The translations under genes and the position numbers were made by a program. The notes under the pieces were generated by a model, which was not told the DNA's origin, did no database searches, and saw nothing but the letters and a program-made list of their open reading frames with translations. 44,110 nucleotides of DNA from Pseudomonadota bacterium (GTDB taxonomy: Bacteria; Pseudomonadota; Gammaproteobacteria; Steroidobacterales; Steroidobacteraceae): assembly GCA_021815925.1 (NCBI GenBank), contig JAKAZL010000013.1, positions 1 to 44,110 of the forward strand. Direction: 5' to 3'. Below, piece by piece: positions 7,582-15,900 of this stretch (its first letter is position 1; each line of letters starts with the position of its first letter).

Positions 7582-9951
7582 TCAGGGATGGGGTGCCAAG
7601 GGGTTCGTGGCCGCCGGAGTGTAGCCGCGGATGGCCTCGGAGAGGAAAGCATCCGGTGCTGATCCGACACTGGCCAGGCCGGTGAGTTCCACCTGCAGGT
7701 AGATGCCGGTGTCCTGCGCGCCGGTGCGTGCCACGGCCCCAAAGGGCTGCAGCGCGGGACGCACCGCCACGTAGCGCCGCGCGCCGAGCCTCACGCTCCA
7801 GCAGCACGCACGGTACTCGAAGCCGACGAATCTCTCCAGTGCTTCGTGGTCCAGGATCGAATAGACGCCCCGGGCGAACAGGCTCCAGTGGCGCCCGATG
7901 GGCCAGGCGCCCGAGAGCTCGGCCTGATTGATGCCGCACGAGCTGCCCGCCGCGGCGCCCGGGACCGTGCTGCACAGCGCTGCGGTGCTGCCGCCGACCT
8001 GCTGGATCAGATTGCGCTCGTAGCGGTACTCGAGATTGATGACCCGGTCGGGCGCCGGCCGGTACTGCAGCGACGCCTGTGCGCGCTGCGCCTCGGCGGC
8101 CTGGGGGTTCCACTGCAGGCCGGCCCGGGCGCTCCAGTGCCGAAAGGCCGTCAGCGACAGCTCGGCCACAATGTCCGAGCGGCGGTCGGTACGCACCACC
8201 TCTCCGGGCAGCAGCACACGCGGGGTACGGAAATCAAACGCCTCGCCGATGGTGGCGGAGAGATACTCGCGGCCGCTGGCGGTGCCGAGCAGCCGCGTGG
8301 TGAGCGCGGCGCTCACCTGGTTGGCATCCCCGACCCGGTCGGCGCCCACGTAGCGGTTGGTGCGGAACAGCTCGACGGGCTGCAGATCCGGCAGGCCCGT
8401 GTCGAACACCGGCAGGTTGCTCTGATTGCGGTAAGGAACGTACAGGTACATCACCCGCGGCTCGAGGGTGATCAGGCGCGCACCGTCCCGGCCGGCGGTG
8501 CGCTCGAGGGTCAGTCCGGTGTCGATGCTTGCGATCGGTAGCGTGCGCGAGCGGGCATCGGGCTGTCCCGGGGCGGTATGGCGCAACTCGTACTGCGTGG
8601 CGCGCCAGGCGAGGGCCGGGCGGATGAAGTAGCCCGGCCCGTCGAAATTGAGCGATACCCGCGGCATGGCATCGAAGCGCCAGCCGCTCACCGCCGTCGA
8701 GTGGTCGGAGCGCTGAAAATCGACCAGCTCGGACTTGAAACCGTAGCGCAGGACATCGCCGGGACCCCAGCCGTAGTCCGAATCGACGGTGATGTCCGGG
8801 ACGCGCGCATAGGGCCGGTCGTTGAACGGCAGGGTGCTGTCGACGGTCTGGAACTGCTGGGTCATGCCGCGGATGTTCCAGTGCACGGTGCGGTAGGACA
8901 GCGTGGCGCGCCGGTCGAGGAACGCGGTGCTCGTGCCCTCGGGGCCGGTGGCGAAGTCCTCGAAGTAGGCGCTGTCGCTCACGTTCTCCCCGGCGAGGGT
9001 CAGGCGCAGGCCGCGCGGCAGGTTCATGACGCTGTCGAGCTGGATGCGGCTGCGGCTGCGCCCGCCGAGGTAGCTCACGTCGTTGGGCAGATAGTCCCAC
9101 TTCACATCGGTGTACTGGCTGCGGGTGAGCCAGCGCAGCTCCCCGCCGCCATCGACCCCGCGGTGCTGGTACTCGGTCGGCACCAGCGTCAGGTCGGCGT
9201 TCGGCGCGATGTTCCAGTAAAAGGGCGCCGAGACCTGCAGGCCGCCGCGCGAGGTGTTGCCGAACGTCGGAAACAGAAAGCCGCTCTTGCGCACGTTGCC
9301 GAGCGGGAAGGACACCCACGGCAGGTACATGATCGGCACGCCGTGCAGGTCGATGCGGGCGTTCCTGCCGTAGCCGATGCGCTTGCGCGTATCGAGGGTG
9401 ATGGCGCCCGCCTTGAGCACCCACGACGGCTGGATCTGCGGGCAGGTGGTGAAGCTCACGCCCTGCAGGTACAGCACGCCCTGGGGCGTCAGGCGCAGCA
9501 GTCGCGCCGTGCCGCGGGCAACCCGCTTCTGCAGCGCGAATTGCGCCGACTCGAATTGCGCGCCGGCGGTCGGGGAATACCGCCCGCCCTTGCCGGTCAC
9601 CTGCACCTCGGGGTCGGTGAACGTGATCCCGCCCTGGGTGCTGAGCGCACCGCTGTGGCTGTCGTAATCGAGATGGTTGGCCTGGATCTCGCGCTCCCCC
9701 TGGCGCAGCACCACGTGGCCGGCGAGCGTCAGCTGCCCGCTTTTGCTCAGCGTCGCCTGGTCGGCCGTCGCCTGGACCTCCCCGCCGGCGGCGAGCTGGT
9801 GCAGCGCCGCGCGGCGGCGTGTGGCGCGCGGCGCGCCCGTCGCCGGGGCGCTCGGTGCCGCAGCGCTCGGTGCCTCGGCGGCCCACAGGCAATGGGACAG
9901 CATGCCGCCGAACGACAGCAGGGCGGTCCAGAGTGGGCTCCAACGCGGCAT
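7582..9951 (-). CDS. lptD: LPS-assembly protein LptD
   Basis: Outer-membrane barrel that, with LptE, inserts lipopolysaccharide into the cell surface. The ATG at 9951 gives 789 residues: signal peptide (about 1-27), an OstA/LptA-like jellyroll (about 55-180), then a large beta-barrel. A cysteine (C170) and an adjacent pair (C716-C717) match three of the four disulfide cysteines of the E. coli protein. The fourth, near the mature N terminus, is missing: the only early Cys, C21, lies in the signal peptide. An extra close pair, C660 and C672, is present. No Shine-Dalgarno precedes the ATG, and a -10-like box lies 10 bases upstream. It heads the operon. Confidence 0.96.
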   Translation of the reverse strand: MPRWSPLWTALLSFGGMLSHCLWAAEAPSAAAPSAPATGAPRATRRRAALHQLAAGGEVQATADQATLSKSGQLTLAGHVVLRQGEREIQANHLDYDSHSGALSTQGGITFTDPEVQVTGKGGRYSPTAGAQFESAQFALQKRVARGTARLLRLTPQGVLYLQGVSFTTCPQIQPSWVLKAGAITLDTRKRIGYGRNARIDLHGVPIMYLPWVSFPLGNVRKSGFLFPTFGNTSRGGLQVSAPFYWNIAPNADLTLVPTEYQHRGVDGGGELRWLTRSQYTDVKWDYLPNDVSYLGGRSRSRIQLDSVMNLPRGLRLTLAGENVSDSAYFEDFATGPEGTSTAFLDRRATLSYRTVHWNIRGMTQQFQTVDSTLPFNDRPYARVPDITVDSDYGWGPGDVLRYGFKSELVDFQRSDHSTAVSGWRFDAMPRVSLNFDGPGYFIRPALAWRATQYELRHTAPGQPDARSRTLPIASIDTGLTLERTAGRDGARLITLEPRVMYLYVPYRNQSNLPVFDTGLPDLQPVELFRTNRYVGADRVGDANQVSAALTTRLLGTASGREYLSATIGEAFDFRTPRVLLPGEVVRTDRRSDIVAELSLTAFRHWSARAGLQWNPQAAEAQRAQASLQYRPAPDRVINLEYRYERNLIQQVGGSTAALCSTVPGAAAGSSCGINQAELSGAWPIGRHWSLFARGVYSILDHEALERFVGFEYRACCWSVRLGARRYVAVRPALQPFGAVARTGAQDTGIYLQVELTGLASVGSAPDAFLSEAIRGYTPAATNPLAPHP

Positions 9952-9961
9952 GAGGGAGCGG

Positions 9962-9969
9962 ATTATAAT
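9962..9969. promoter_or_regulatory. Palindromic -10 element shared by lptD and amgK
   Basis: ATTATAAT is its own reverse complement and gives a perfect TATAAT on both strands (plus 9964-9969, minus 9967-9962) in the gap between divergent lptD and amgK. No convincing -35 box is seen at 16-18 bases on either side. The minus-strand box would start transcription almost at the lptD ATG. The site is clear in sequence; the promoter role is inferred. Confidence 0.45.
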
Positions 9970-10004
9970 GGCAGGTCCGTATTCCCGTGGGCCCAAAGCA
10001 CCGC

Positions 10005-11039
10005 ATGGTTGATCACGACGCGCGGCTCGAGCTGCTGCAGGGTTGGCTCTCGAGCGAGCTGCGCATCCGCTCGCAGCGCATCGAGCCGGCTTCGAGCGAT
10101 GCGAGCTTTCGCCGTTATTTCCGGGCGTACTGCGCCGCCGGCACCTACATCATCATGGATGCGCCGCCCGGGCGGGAGGACGTCCGTCCGTACCTGCGCG
10201 TCAGCGAGATGCTCGCGCCGCTCGGCATCCACGTGCCGCACGTGTACGAGCGGGATGTCGAGCGCGGCCTGCTGCTGCTCGAGGATCTCGGCCGCACGCC
10301 GTACCTCGAGCGCCTCGCCGAGCCGGGCGCCGAGGAGGGGCTGTACGCCGATGCCCTGGCGGCACTTGCGACCATCCAGCTCGAGGGCGGCGAGGCGGCC
10401 GCGCACCTGCCCCCCTACGATCGCACCGCGCTCAGGCGCGAGATGGACCTGATGCCCGAGTGGTTCCTCGCCCGGCATCTGGGCCTCGAGCCGACTGCAG
10501 CCGAGCGGCAGCTTCTCGAGGCGAGCTTCGAATGGCTGATTGACGCGGCGCTCGGGCAGCCGCAGGTGTTCGTGCACCGCGACTACCACTCGCGCAATCT
10601 CATGGTCACCGCCACAGGCAATCCCGGCGTGCTCGACTTCCAGGATGCGCTGCGCGGCCCGGTGGGCTACGACCTGGTCTCGCTGCTGAAGGACTGTTAC
10701 ATCGCCTGGCCGCGCGAGCGCGTGCTCGGGTGGGTGGACGGCTACCGCGCCCGCCTCGCGGCGCGGGGCGGGCCGGCCGGCGAGGATGCTGAGGAGTTCC
10801 GGCGCTGGTTCGATCTGATCGGCGTGCAGCGGCACCTGAAGGTGCTCGGCATCTTCGCCCGGCTGTGGCACCGCGACGGCAAGAGCGGCTATCTCGCCGA
10901 CCTGCCCCTGACGCTGCGCTACGTGTGCGAGGCCTGCCGGTGCCATGCGCCGCTGCGGCCGCTCGGTGAGCTGCTCGAGGGCCGCGTCGCCGCGGAGCTG
11001 CCGCGGGCCAACGCGCGCGCCGCCGGGCGGGCCGGATGA
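10005..11039 (+). CDS. amgK: N-acetylmuramate/N-acetylglucosamine anomeric kinase AmgK
   Basis: Phosphorylates MurNAc at C1 in the recycling route that bypasses de novo UDP-MurNAc synthesis and fosfomycin's target. 344 residues from the ATG; an in-frame GTG at 9987 would add six. The aminoglycoside-phosphotransferase fold is clear: an N-terminal lobe with YIIMDAPPG, the Brenner loop HRDYHSRN and the metal-site Asp in VLDFQDAL. The phosphotransferase family is broad, but the immediate partner murU, overlapping by four bases (ATGA), settles the role. It diverges from lptD. Confidence 0.93.
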   Translation: MVDHDARLELLQGWLSSELRIRSQRIEPASSDASFRRYFRAYCAAGTYIIMDAPPGREDVRPYLRVSEMLAPLGIHVPHVYERDVERGLLLLEDLGRTPYLERLAEPGAEEGLYADALAALATIQLEGGEAAAHLPPYDRTALRREMDLMPEWFLARHLGLEPTAAERQLLEASFEWLIDAALGQPQVFVHRDYHSRNLMVTATGNPGVLDFQDALRGPVGYDLVSLLKDCYIAWPRERVLGWVDGYRARLAARGGPAGEDAEEFRRWFDLIGVQRHLKVLGIFARLWHRDGKSGYLADLPLTLRYVCEACRCHAPLRPLGELLEGRVAAELPRANARAAGRAG

Positions 11040-11713
11040 GAGCGATGCTGCTCGCGGCCGGCCGCGGCGAGCGGCTCAGGCCGATCACCGATGTGCTGCC
11101 GAAGCCGCTGGTGCGGGTGGCCGGCCGGGCGCTGATCGAGTACCACCTGGAGAAGCTCGCCCGCGCCGGCATCGGCGAGGTGGTGATCAACCTGTCCTGG
11201 CTGGGCGGGCAGATCCGCGCCGCGCTCGGGGACGGGGCGCGCTTCGGCCTCGCGATCCGCTACAGCGAGGAGGGGCCTGTGCCGCTCGAGACCGGTGGCG
11301 GGATCGCCCGTGCGCTGCCGCTGCTCGGGCCGGAGCCGTTCCTCGTCGTCAATGCCGACGTCTGGACCGACCTGGATTTCACGACGCTCGGGACGCTGCC
11401 CGAGGGCGCCGAGGCGAGCATCGTGCTCGCGCCCAATCCGGAGCATCACCCGGCGGGGGACTTCGCACTGCGGGACGGCAAGGTGGTGGAGGCGCCGGCG
11501 GAGCGCTTCACCTATACCGGCATCGGGCTGTACCGGCCGGAGTTCTTCGCCGGCGGTCCGTCCGGGCGCTTCCCGCTGCTGCCGCTGCTGCGCCGGGCCA
11601 TTGCCGCGGGCCGCCTGCTCGGACGGGTGCACCGGGGCGAGTGGTGCGACGTCGGCTCGCCCGAGCGGCTGGCCTGGCTGGATGCGCACGTGCGTGCGCG
11701 GGGCGCCGATTAG
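11036..11713 (+). CDS. murU: N-acetylmuramate alpha-1-phosphate uridylyltransferase MurU
   Basis: Turns MurNAc-1-phosphate and UTP into UDP-MurNAc, the step after AmgK. 225 residues of a nucleotidyltransferase fold: the LAAGRGERLRP loop (6-16), the KPL motif, a substrate-side LETGGG segment and the metal-binding NADVW around residue 105. The length fits MurU rather than the longer glucose-1-phosphate thymidylyltransferases. The start overlaps the amgK stop, so the two are co-translated. No other recycling gene is beside it in this window. Confidence 0.92.
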   Translation: MRAMLLAAGRGERLRPITDVLPKPLVRVAGRALIEYHLEKLARAGIGEVVINLSWLGGQIRAALGDGARFGLAIRYSEEGPVPLETGGGIARALPLLGPEPFLVVNADVWTDLDFTTLGTLPEGAEASIVLAPNPEHHPAGDFALRDGKVVEAPAERFTYTGIGLYRPEFFAGGPSGRFPLLPLLRRAIAAGRLLGRVHRGEWCDVGSPERLAWLDAHVRARGAD

Positions 11714-11734
11714 GGCCGACGGGGTGGCTCGCCG

Positions 11735-11740
11735 TACAAT
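11735..11740 (+). promoter_or_regulatory. -10-like box directly before lipA
   Basis: TACAAT lies six bases before the lipA ATG, in a place where no Shine-Dalgarno sequence exists (the spacer is Gs and Cs). Transcription from it would begin at or next to the start codon. The -35 region is poor. Inferred promoter for a leaderless or nearly leaderless mRNA. Confidence 0.4.
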
Positions 11741-11746
11741 GCCCCC

Positions 11747-12781
11747 ATGTCGAGCCTGAAAGACATTCCGGTCGTCGCCGAGCAGGGTCGGGCCCGCAGC
11801 GGCGAGAAATATGTGACGCCCCAAGGGTTTACGGCCATCCGCGACGGCATCAAGGGGAGCGCGCCGGCAACCGGCGCGCCCTCGGGCCGCAAGCCGCCGT
11901 GGCTGCGCGCCCGTGCGCCCACGGGCAGCGGGTTCCAGAGCGTCAAGCACATCGTCGCCGAGCACCGCCTGGTCACCGTGTGCGAAGAGGCCAAGTGCCC
12001 GAACATCGGGGAGTGCTGGAACGCCGGCACCGCGACGCTCATGCTGATGGGGGCGGTGTGCACGCGCGCCTGCCGGTTCTGCTCGGTCGATACCGGCAAC
12101 CCGCACGGCTGGCTCGATGCCGAGGAGCCGGAAAACAGCGCGCGCACGGTGGCGTTGATGAAGCTGCGCTACGTCGTGCTGACTTCGGTGGACCGGGATG
12201 ATCTGCCCGACGGCGGGGCGGCGCACTACGCGGCCTGCATCGGGGCGATCAAGCGCCGCAATCCGCAGACCGCCATCGAGGCGTTGACGCCGGATTTCCA
12301 GGGCGTGCTCAAGGACGTCGAGACCGTGGTCGACTCGGGGCTCGAGGTGTTCGCGCAGAACATCGAGACCGTGCGCCGCCTGACGCATCCGGTGCGCGAC
12401 CCGCGGGCCGGCTACGACCGCACGCTGGAGGTGTTGCGTCACGCCAAGCGCCACCGGCCCGAGGTGCTGACCAAGAGCAGCCTGATGCTCGGACTCGGGG
12501 AGACGGACGAGGAGATCCACGCCACGCTCAGTGATCTGCGCGCCGCCGCCGTCGACATCGTCACCCTTGGCCAGTACCTGCGACCGACCGCCAACCACCT
12601 GCCGGTGGAGCGCTTCGTGACGCCGGCCGAGTTCGATGCGTACCGCCGCCATGCGCTCGAGCTTGGCTTTCTGGAGTGCGTTTCCGGGCCGCTGGTCCGC
12701 TCGAGCTACCGGGCCGAGCAGGCGCTGAACCGCAACAACGCGGGGCTCGACAACGCTCGCCTCGCGGCCGAGCCGCGCTAA
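11747..12781 (+). CDS. lipA: Lipoyl synthase LipA
   Basis: Radical-SAM enzyme that inserts two sulfurs into octanoyl groups bound to lipoyl domains. 344 residues. It has the auxiliary cluster cysteines C79, C84 and C90, the radical-SAM CxxxCxxC at C105, C109 and C112, and the C-terminal RSSYRAEQ that completes the auxiliary cluster. A weakly conserved N-terminal stretch of about 60 residues, rich in Ala, Pro and Arg, precedes the core. lipB follows 20 bases downstream. In Pseudomonas-type genomes lipB-lipA follow ybeD on the same strand; here lipA comes first and both face ybeD. Confidence 0.97.
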   Translation: MSSLKDIPVVAEQGRARSGEKYVTPQGFTAIRDGIKGSAPATGAPSGRKPPWLRARAPTGSGFQSVKHIVAEHRLVTVCEEAKCPNIGECWNAGTATLMLMGAVCTRACRFCSVDTGNPHGWLDAEEPENSARTVALMKLRYVVLTSVDRDDLPDGGAAHYAACIGAIKRRNPQTAIEALTPDFQGVLKDVETVVDSGLEVFAQNIETVRRLTHPVRDPRAGYDRTLEVLRHAKRHRPEVLTKSSLMLGLGETDEEIHATLSDLRAAAVDIVTLGQYLRPTANHLPVERFVTPAEFDAYRRHALELGFLECVSGPLVRSSYRAEQALNRNNAGLDNARLAAEPR

Positions 12782-12801
12782 GCCGCGGCGGAGCGGACCC
12801 G

Positions 12802-13461
12802 GTGCACTCGGCACCCGATGTGTCCAACGGGTTGCTGCCCGAGCCGCAGGTGCGCCGGCTCGGCCTCGTTCCCTACGAGCCGACGTGGCGCGCCATGCAG
12901 CGCTTCACGGACGAGCGCACGCCCGACACGCCCGATGAGATCTGGCTGCTCGAGCATCCGCCGGTGTTTACGCTCGGCATGAATGCGGACCCCGCTCACG
13001 TGCTGGTCGCGGGCGATACCGAGGTGGTGCGCATCGACCGCGGCGGCCAGGTGACCTATCACGGGCCGGGGCAGCTGGTCGTCTACCCGCTGCTCGACCT
13101 GCGCCGCGCGGGCCTGGGCGTGCGCGACCTGGTCAGCGCCCTCGAGCGGGCGGTCATCGACTACGCCGCTGAGCTCGGCATCGCCGCCGAGTGCCGGCGC
13201 GAGGCGCCGGGCGTGTACGTCGGGGGGTGCAAGCTGGCGAGCGTCGGCATCCGCGTGCGCCGCGGCTCGAGCTACCACGGCATCGCGCTCAACGTGCGCA
13301 ACGACCTCGAGCCGTTCGGCCGCATCAATCCGTGCGGTTACGCCGGTCTCGAGATGACCCGGTTGGCCGATCTGTGTGCGGTCGCCGAGGTGCGCACGGC
13401 CGAGGAGGGGCTGCTGCCGCATCTGCTGCGGCATCTGTATGCGCGTGCGGCGCCCGCCTGA
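12802..13461 (+). CDS. lipB: Octanoyl-[ACP]:protein transferase LipB
   Basis: Moves octanoate from acyl carrier protein to lipoyl domains, feeding LipA. I take the GTG at 12802, which has a GGAG ribosome site at 12790-12793 (8-base spacing) and gives 219 residues; the longer open frame overlaps lipA. The core GGQVTYHGPGQL (81-92), the catalytic Lys at 144 (GGCKLASVG) and the catalytic Cys at 178 (INPCGYAG) are all present. It converges on ybeD. Confidence 0.96.
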   Translation: MHSAPDVSNGLLPEPQVRRLGLVPYEPTWRAMQRFTDERTPDTPDEIWLLEHPPVFTLGMNADPAHVLVAGDTEVVRIDRGGQVTYHGPGQLVVYPLLDLRRAGLGVRDLVSALERAVIDYAAELGIAAECRREAPGVYVGGCKLASVGIRVRRGSSYHGIALNVRNDLEPFGRINPCGYAGLEMTRLADLCAVAEVRTAEEGLLPHLLRHLYARAAPA

Positions 13462-13464
13462 GCC

Positions 13465-13480
13465 GAAGCGCCGGCGCTTC
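13465..13480. terminator. Perfect palindrome between lipB and ybeD
   Basis: A 16-base perfect palindrome (6-bp stem with a CCGG loop) fills the 17-base gap between convergent lipB and ybeD and reaches into the ybeD stop codon. No T tract. Possible bidirectional terminator or transcript end. Confidence 0.4.
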
Positions 13481-13739
13481 ACAGCAGCATCATGACCCCG
13501 TCGCAGACGCGCAGCTCCGCGGTGAGCGCCTCGATCTGCTCGCGGCTTTCGGCGAGCAGCAGGTAGGAAATCGACAGGAAGTTGCCGTTGCCGCTGAGGC
13601 GCTCGCTGACCCGCTCGGCCTCCAGGCCCGGCGCGTGGCGCAGGACCACCGCGTGCACCCGGGCGCGAAACTCGTCCGACGGCCGGCCGATGATCTTGAT
13701 CGGGTAGTCGGTCGGAAACTCGAGCACGGACTTGCTCAC
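13479..13739 (-). CDS. ybeD: YbeD/DUF493 family protein
   Basis: 86 residues of the UPF0250 (YbeD) ACT-like fold, with the family marks FPTDYPIKIIG near the start and a C-terminal LRVCDGVMMLL. The GTG at 13739 is preferred: it has an AGGAGC ribosome site (13747-13752, 7-base spacing) and overlaps the aminotransferase stop by four bases (GTGA). A start ten codons upstream lies inside that gene. The family's function is not settled; it is often found between dacA and lipB, as here. Confidence 0.93.
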   Translation of the reverse strand: MSKSVLEFPTDYPIKIIGRPSDEFRARVHAVVLRHAPGLEAERVSERLSGNGNFLSISYLLLAESREQIEALTAELRVCDGVMMLL

Positions 13740-14608
13740 CAGGGCTGCTCCTGCAGCTCGCGCTTCCACTGTTGAAACGCCGCGTGCACCCGCCGCCAGA
13801 GCGGTCCGGGTCGGCCCGCGCCGACGGCCCGGCCGTCAAGGCGCGTCACGGGCTGCACCTCGCGCGTGGCGGCCGAGATCCAGATCTCCTCGGCGGCGCG
13901 CAGCTGCGGCTCGCTGACCGGCGCGGCCCGCCACGGGATCCCCGCCCGGGTGGCGAGTTCCTCGATCACCGTACGCGTAGTGCTGGGGAGGATCTCGTGC
14001 GAGTTCGGCGGCGTACGAACCTCGCCGCCGAGCACCACGTGCACCGCCGAGGCGGACGCGTCGGTCAGGCGTCCCTCGCGCAGCAGGATGGTCTCGCCCG
14101 CGTCGGCATCGACCGCCAGCTGGCGCAGCAGCACGTTGGCGAGCAGGGCGGTCGACTTGACGTCGCAGCGTGCCCAGCGCGTGTCGGGCGCGCTGATGCA
14201 CGCCACGCCCTGCTCCAGCGTCTCGCGCGACGGCGCCGGCCAGGGCGCAGCGAAGGCGAACACCGTGCGCGGGATGTCGGGCAGCGGCGCATGGTTGCGG
14301 CCGCGCTCAGCGCCCCGGGTGACCTGCCAATACAGGTACTGATCGTCGCGCCCGGCGGCGGCGATGAGTGTGGCAAACATCTCGCGCCACTGCTCGCGCG
14401 ACAGTGGATCGCGCATGCGCAGCGCGTCGAGGCTGCGCGCGAGCCGCGCGCAGTGCGCCTCCAGGCGGAACGGTCGGCCGGCGTAGACCGGCATCACCTC
14501 GTAGGCCCCGTCGCCGAAGAGGAATCCCCGGTCGAGCGGGGAGATGCGCGCCTCGGCGAGCGGCAGATACGCCCCGTTGAGGTAGCAGGTCGGGAACGGC
14601 TCAGCCAT
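13736..14608 (-). CDS. dat: Class IV aminotransferase, probably D-amino acid aminotransferase
   Basis: PLP enzyme of fold type IV, 290 residues, matching D-alanine transaminases in length. Visible marks are FLFGDGAYEVMPVY (30-42) at the N terminus, the PLP lysine K151 in CDVKSTALLANVL, and the phosphate-binding segment near STTRTVIEELA. D-alanine transaminase makes D-Glu and D-Ala for peptidoglycan. Branched-chain aminotransferase or aminodeoxychorismate lyase share the fold and are not excluded, but the place between dacA and ybeD, in a peptidoglycan cluster, favours a D-amino acid role. Confidence 0.85.
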   Translation of the reverse strand: MAEPFPTCYLNGAYLPLAEARISPLDRGFLFGDGAYEVMPVYAGRPFRLEAHCARLARSLDALRMRDPLSREQWREMFATLIAAAGRDDQYLYWQVTRGAERGRNHAPLPDIPRTVFAFAAPWPAPSRETLEQGVACISAPDTRWARCDVKSTALLANVLLRQLAVDADAGETILLREGRLTDASASAVHVVLGGEVRTPPNSHEILPSTTRTVIEELATRAGIPWRAAPVSEPQLRAAEEIWISAATREVQPVTRLDGRAVGAGRPGPLWRRVHAAFQQWKRELQEQPW

Positions 14609-14638
14609 CGTGCAACTCCCGGTGCGCGCGCGGGCGCC

Positions 14639-15805
14639 TCAGAACCACAGCCGCACGTCGTCGGCGAGCCGCGTGAACAGGCTGCCTTGCGGCACCGGTC
14701 CGAGCGTGACCAGCGGGGCGCTCACCACCTGCTGGCCGGCGCCGTTGGTGACGAGGAGCGTGCCGACGGCGGCGCCTGCGGCGAGCGGGGCCTCGAGCGG
14801 CCAGTGGTTCCACACGATCCGGGTGCTGAGCGTCGCGTCAGGCCCGCGCGGCACGGTGAGCACGATCGCCTGCGCCGGCCCGACCGCGGCCGTGCCGTCG
14901 GCCGACTTGTACACGCGCGGCCGGGCGACGATGGCGCGTGCGGCCGCGACGTTCTCGTTCTCGTAGAAGTTGAAACCGTAGTTGATCAGCGCCTCGCTGT
15001 CCTGCACGCGCCCGTTCCAGCTCGGCGCCCCGAGGACCACCGAGACCACCCGCATGCCGTTGCGGTCGGCCGAGGTGACCATGCAGTAGCCGGCCGCATC
15101 GGTGAAGCCGGTCTTCATGCCGTCGACCGACGGGTCGGTCCACAGCAGCGAGACGCGGTTGCGCTGCGTGATGTGGTCCCAGGTGAACTGCTTGATCTTG
15201 AAGATGAAGTAGTACTGCGGGAAGTCGCGGATGATGTCGGCGGCGAGCGTGGCCAGGTCGCGCGCCGTGGTGAAGTGGTCGGGCTTGGGCAGGCCGTCCA
15301 CGTCTTCGTAGTGCGTCGAGGTGAGGCCGAGCCGCCGCGCGTAATCGTTCATCAGCGTCACGAAGCCGGCCTGCGTGCCGCCGACCTTCTGCGCCAGCGC
15401 GACCGTGGCGTCGTTGCCCGACTCGACGATCATGCCCTTGAGCAGATTCAGCACGGTGACCTGGCTGCCGGGGTTCAGGAACATGCGCGAACCGCCCGTG
15501 CGCCAAGCCGTCTTGCTGATCGTCACCGGGGTGTCGAGCGTGAGCTGACCGCTCTTCAGCGCCGAGAACACGATGTAGGCGGTCATGAGTTTCGTCAGGC
15601 TCGCCATCGGCAGTTTGTCGTCGGCGTTCTTCTGCGCGAGCACCTGGCCGGTGTTGAAGTCGAGCAGGACGTAGGAGTGCGCGGGAAGGGCGGGCGGCGG
15701 CGGCACCGGAACGGGGGCGACGGCCGCCGGGACGGCGCCGGCGAGGGCGGCCAGAACCGGCAGCGCTGCGGCCGCGAGAGCGGACGGGACGGGCGAGCGG
15801 GGCAT
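14639..15805 (-). CDS. dacA: D-alanyl-D-alanine carboxypeptidase DacA (PBP5/6 type)
   Basis: Trims the terminal D-Ala from peptidoglycan stem peptides. 388 residues: a signal peptide (about 1-30), a Pro-rich linker, and the penicillin-binding domain with SxxK at S69-K72, SGN at 129-131 and KTG at 231-233. A C-terminal PBP5 C-domain follows. The last residues (RLADDVRLWF) resemble the amphipathic membrane anchor of PBP5. A strong AGGAGG ribosome site precedes the start (15816-15821, 10-base spacing). It follows rlpA after 95 bases, so it may have its own promoter. Confidence 0.96.
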   Translation of the reverse strand: MPRSPVPSALAAAALPVLAALAGAVPAAVAPVPVPPPPALPAHSYVLLDFNTGQVLAQKNADDKLPMASLTKLMTAYIVFSALKSGQLTLDTPVTISKTAWRTGGSRMFLNPGSQVTVLNLLKGMIVESGNDATVALAQKVGGTQAGFVTLMNDYARRLGLTSTHYEDVDGLPKPDHFTTARDLATLAADIIRDFPQYYFIFKIKQFTWDHITQRNRVSLLWTDPSVDGMKTGFTDAAGYCMVTSADRNGMRVVSVVLGAPSWNGRVQDSEALINYGFNFYENENVAAARAIVARPRVYKSADGTAAVGPAQAIVLTVPRGPDATLSTRIVWNHWPLEAPLAAGAAVGTLLVTNGAGQQVVSAPLVTLGPVPQGSLFTRLADDVRLWF

Positions 15806-15900
15806 GGGGAATGATCCTCCTTACTGAAAGCGGCGGCGGGGAGCGCAGGGTAAGAGTGCGCTCACGCCGGATAGTTCGTCACATGAGGGGCGCATCGGGC

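Noticed and set aside
5019-7685. Plus-strand open frame of nearly 900 codons opposite rsmA, pdxA and surA
   Set aside because: It crosses three well-supported genes on the other strand and has no recognisable domain; it is a G+C shadow.
8578-10452. Plus-strand open frame of over 600 codons opposite lptD and into amgK
   Set aside because: Antisense of lptD for most of its length, and out of frame with amgK at the end.
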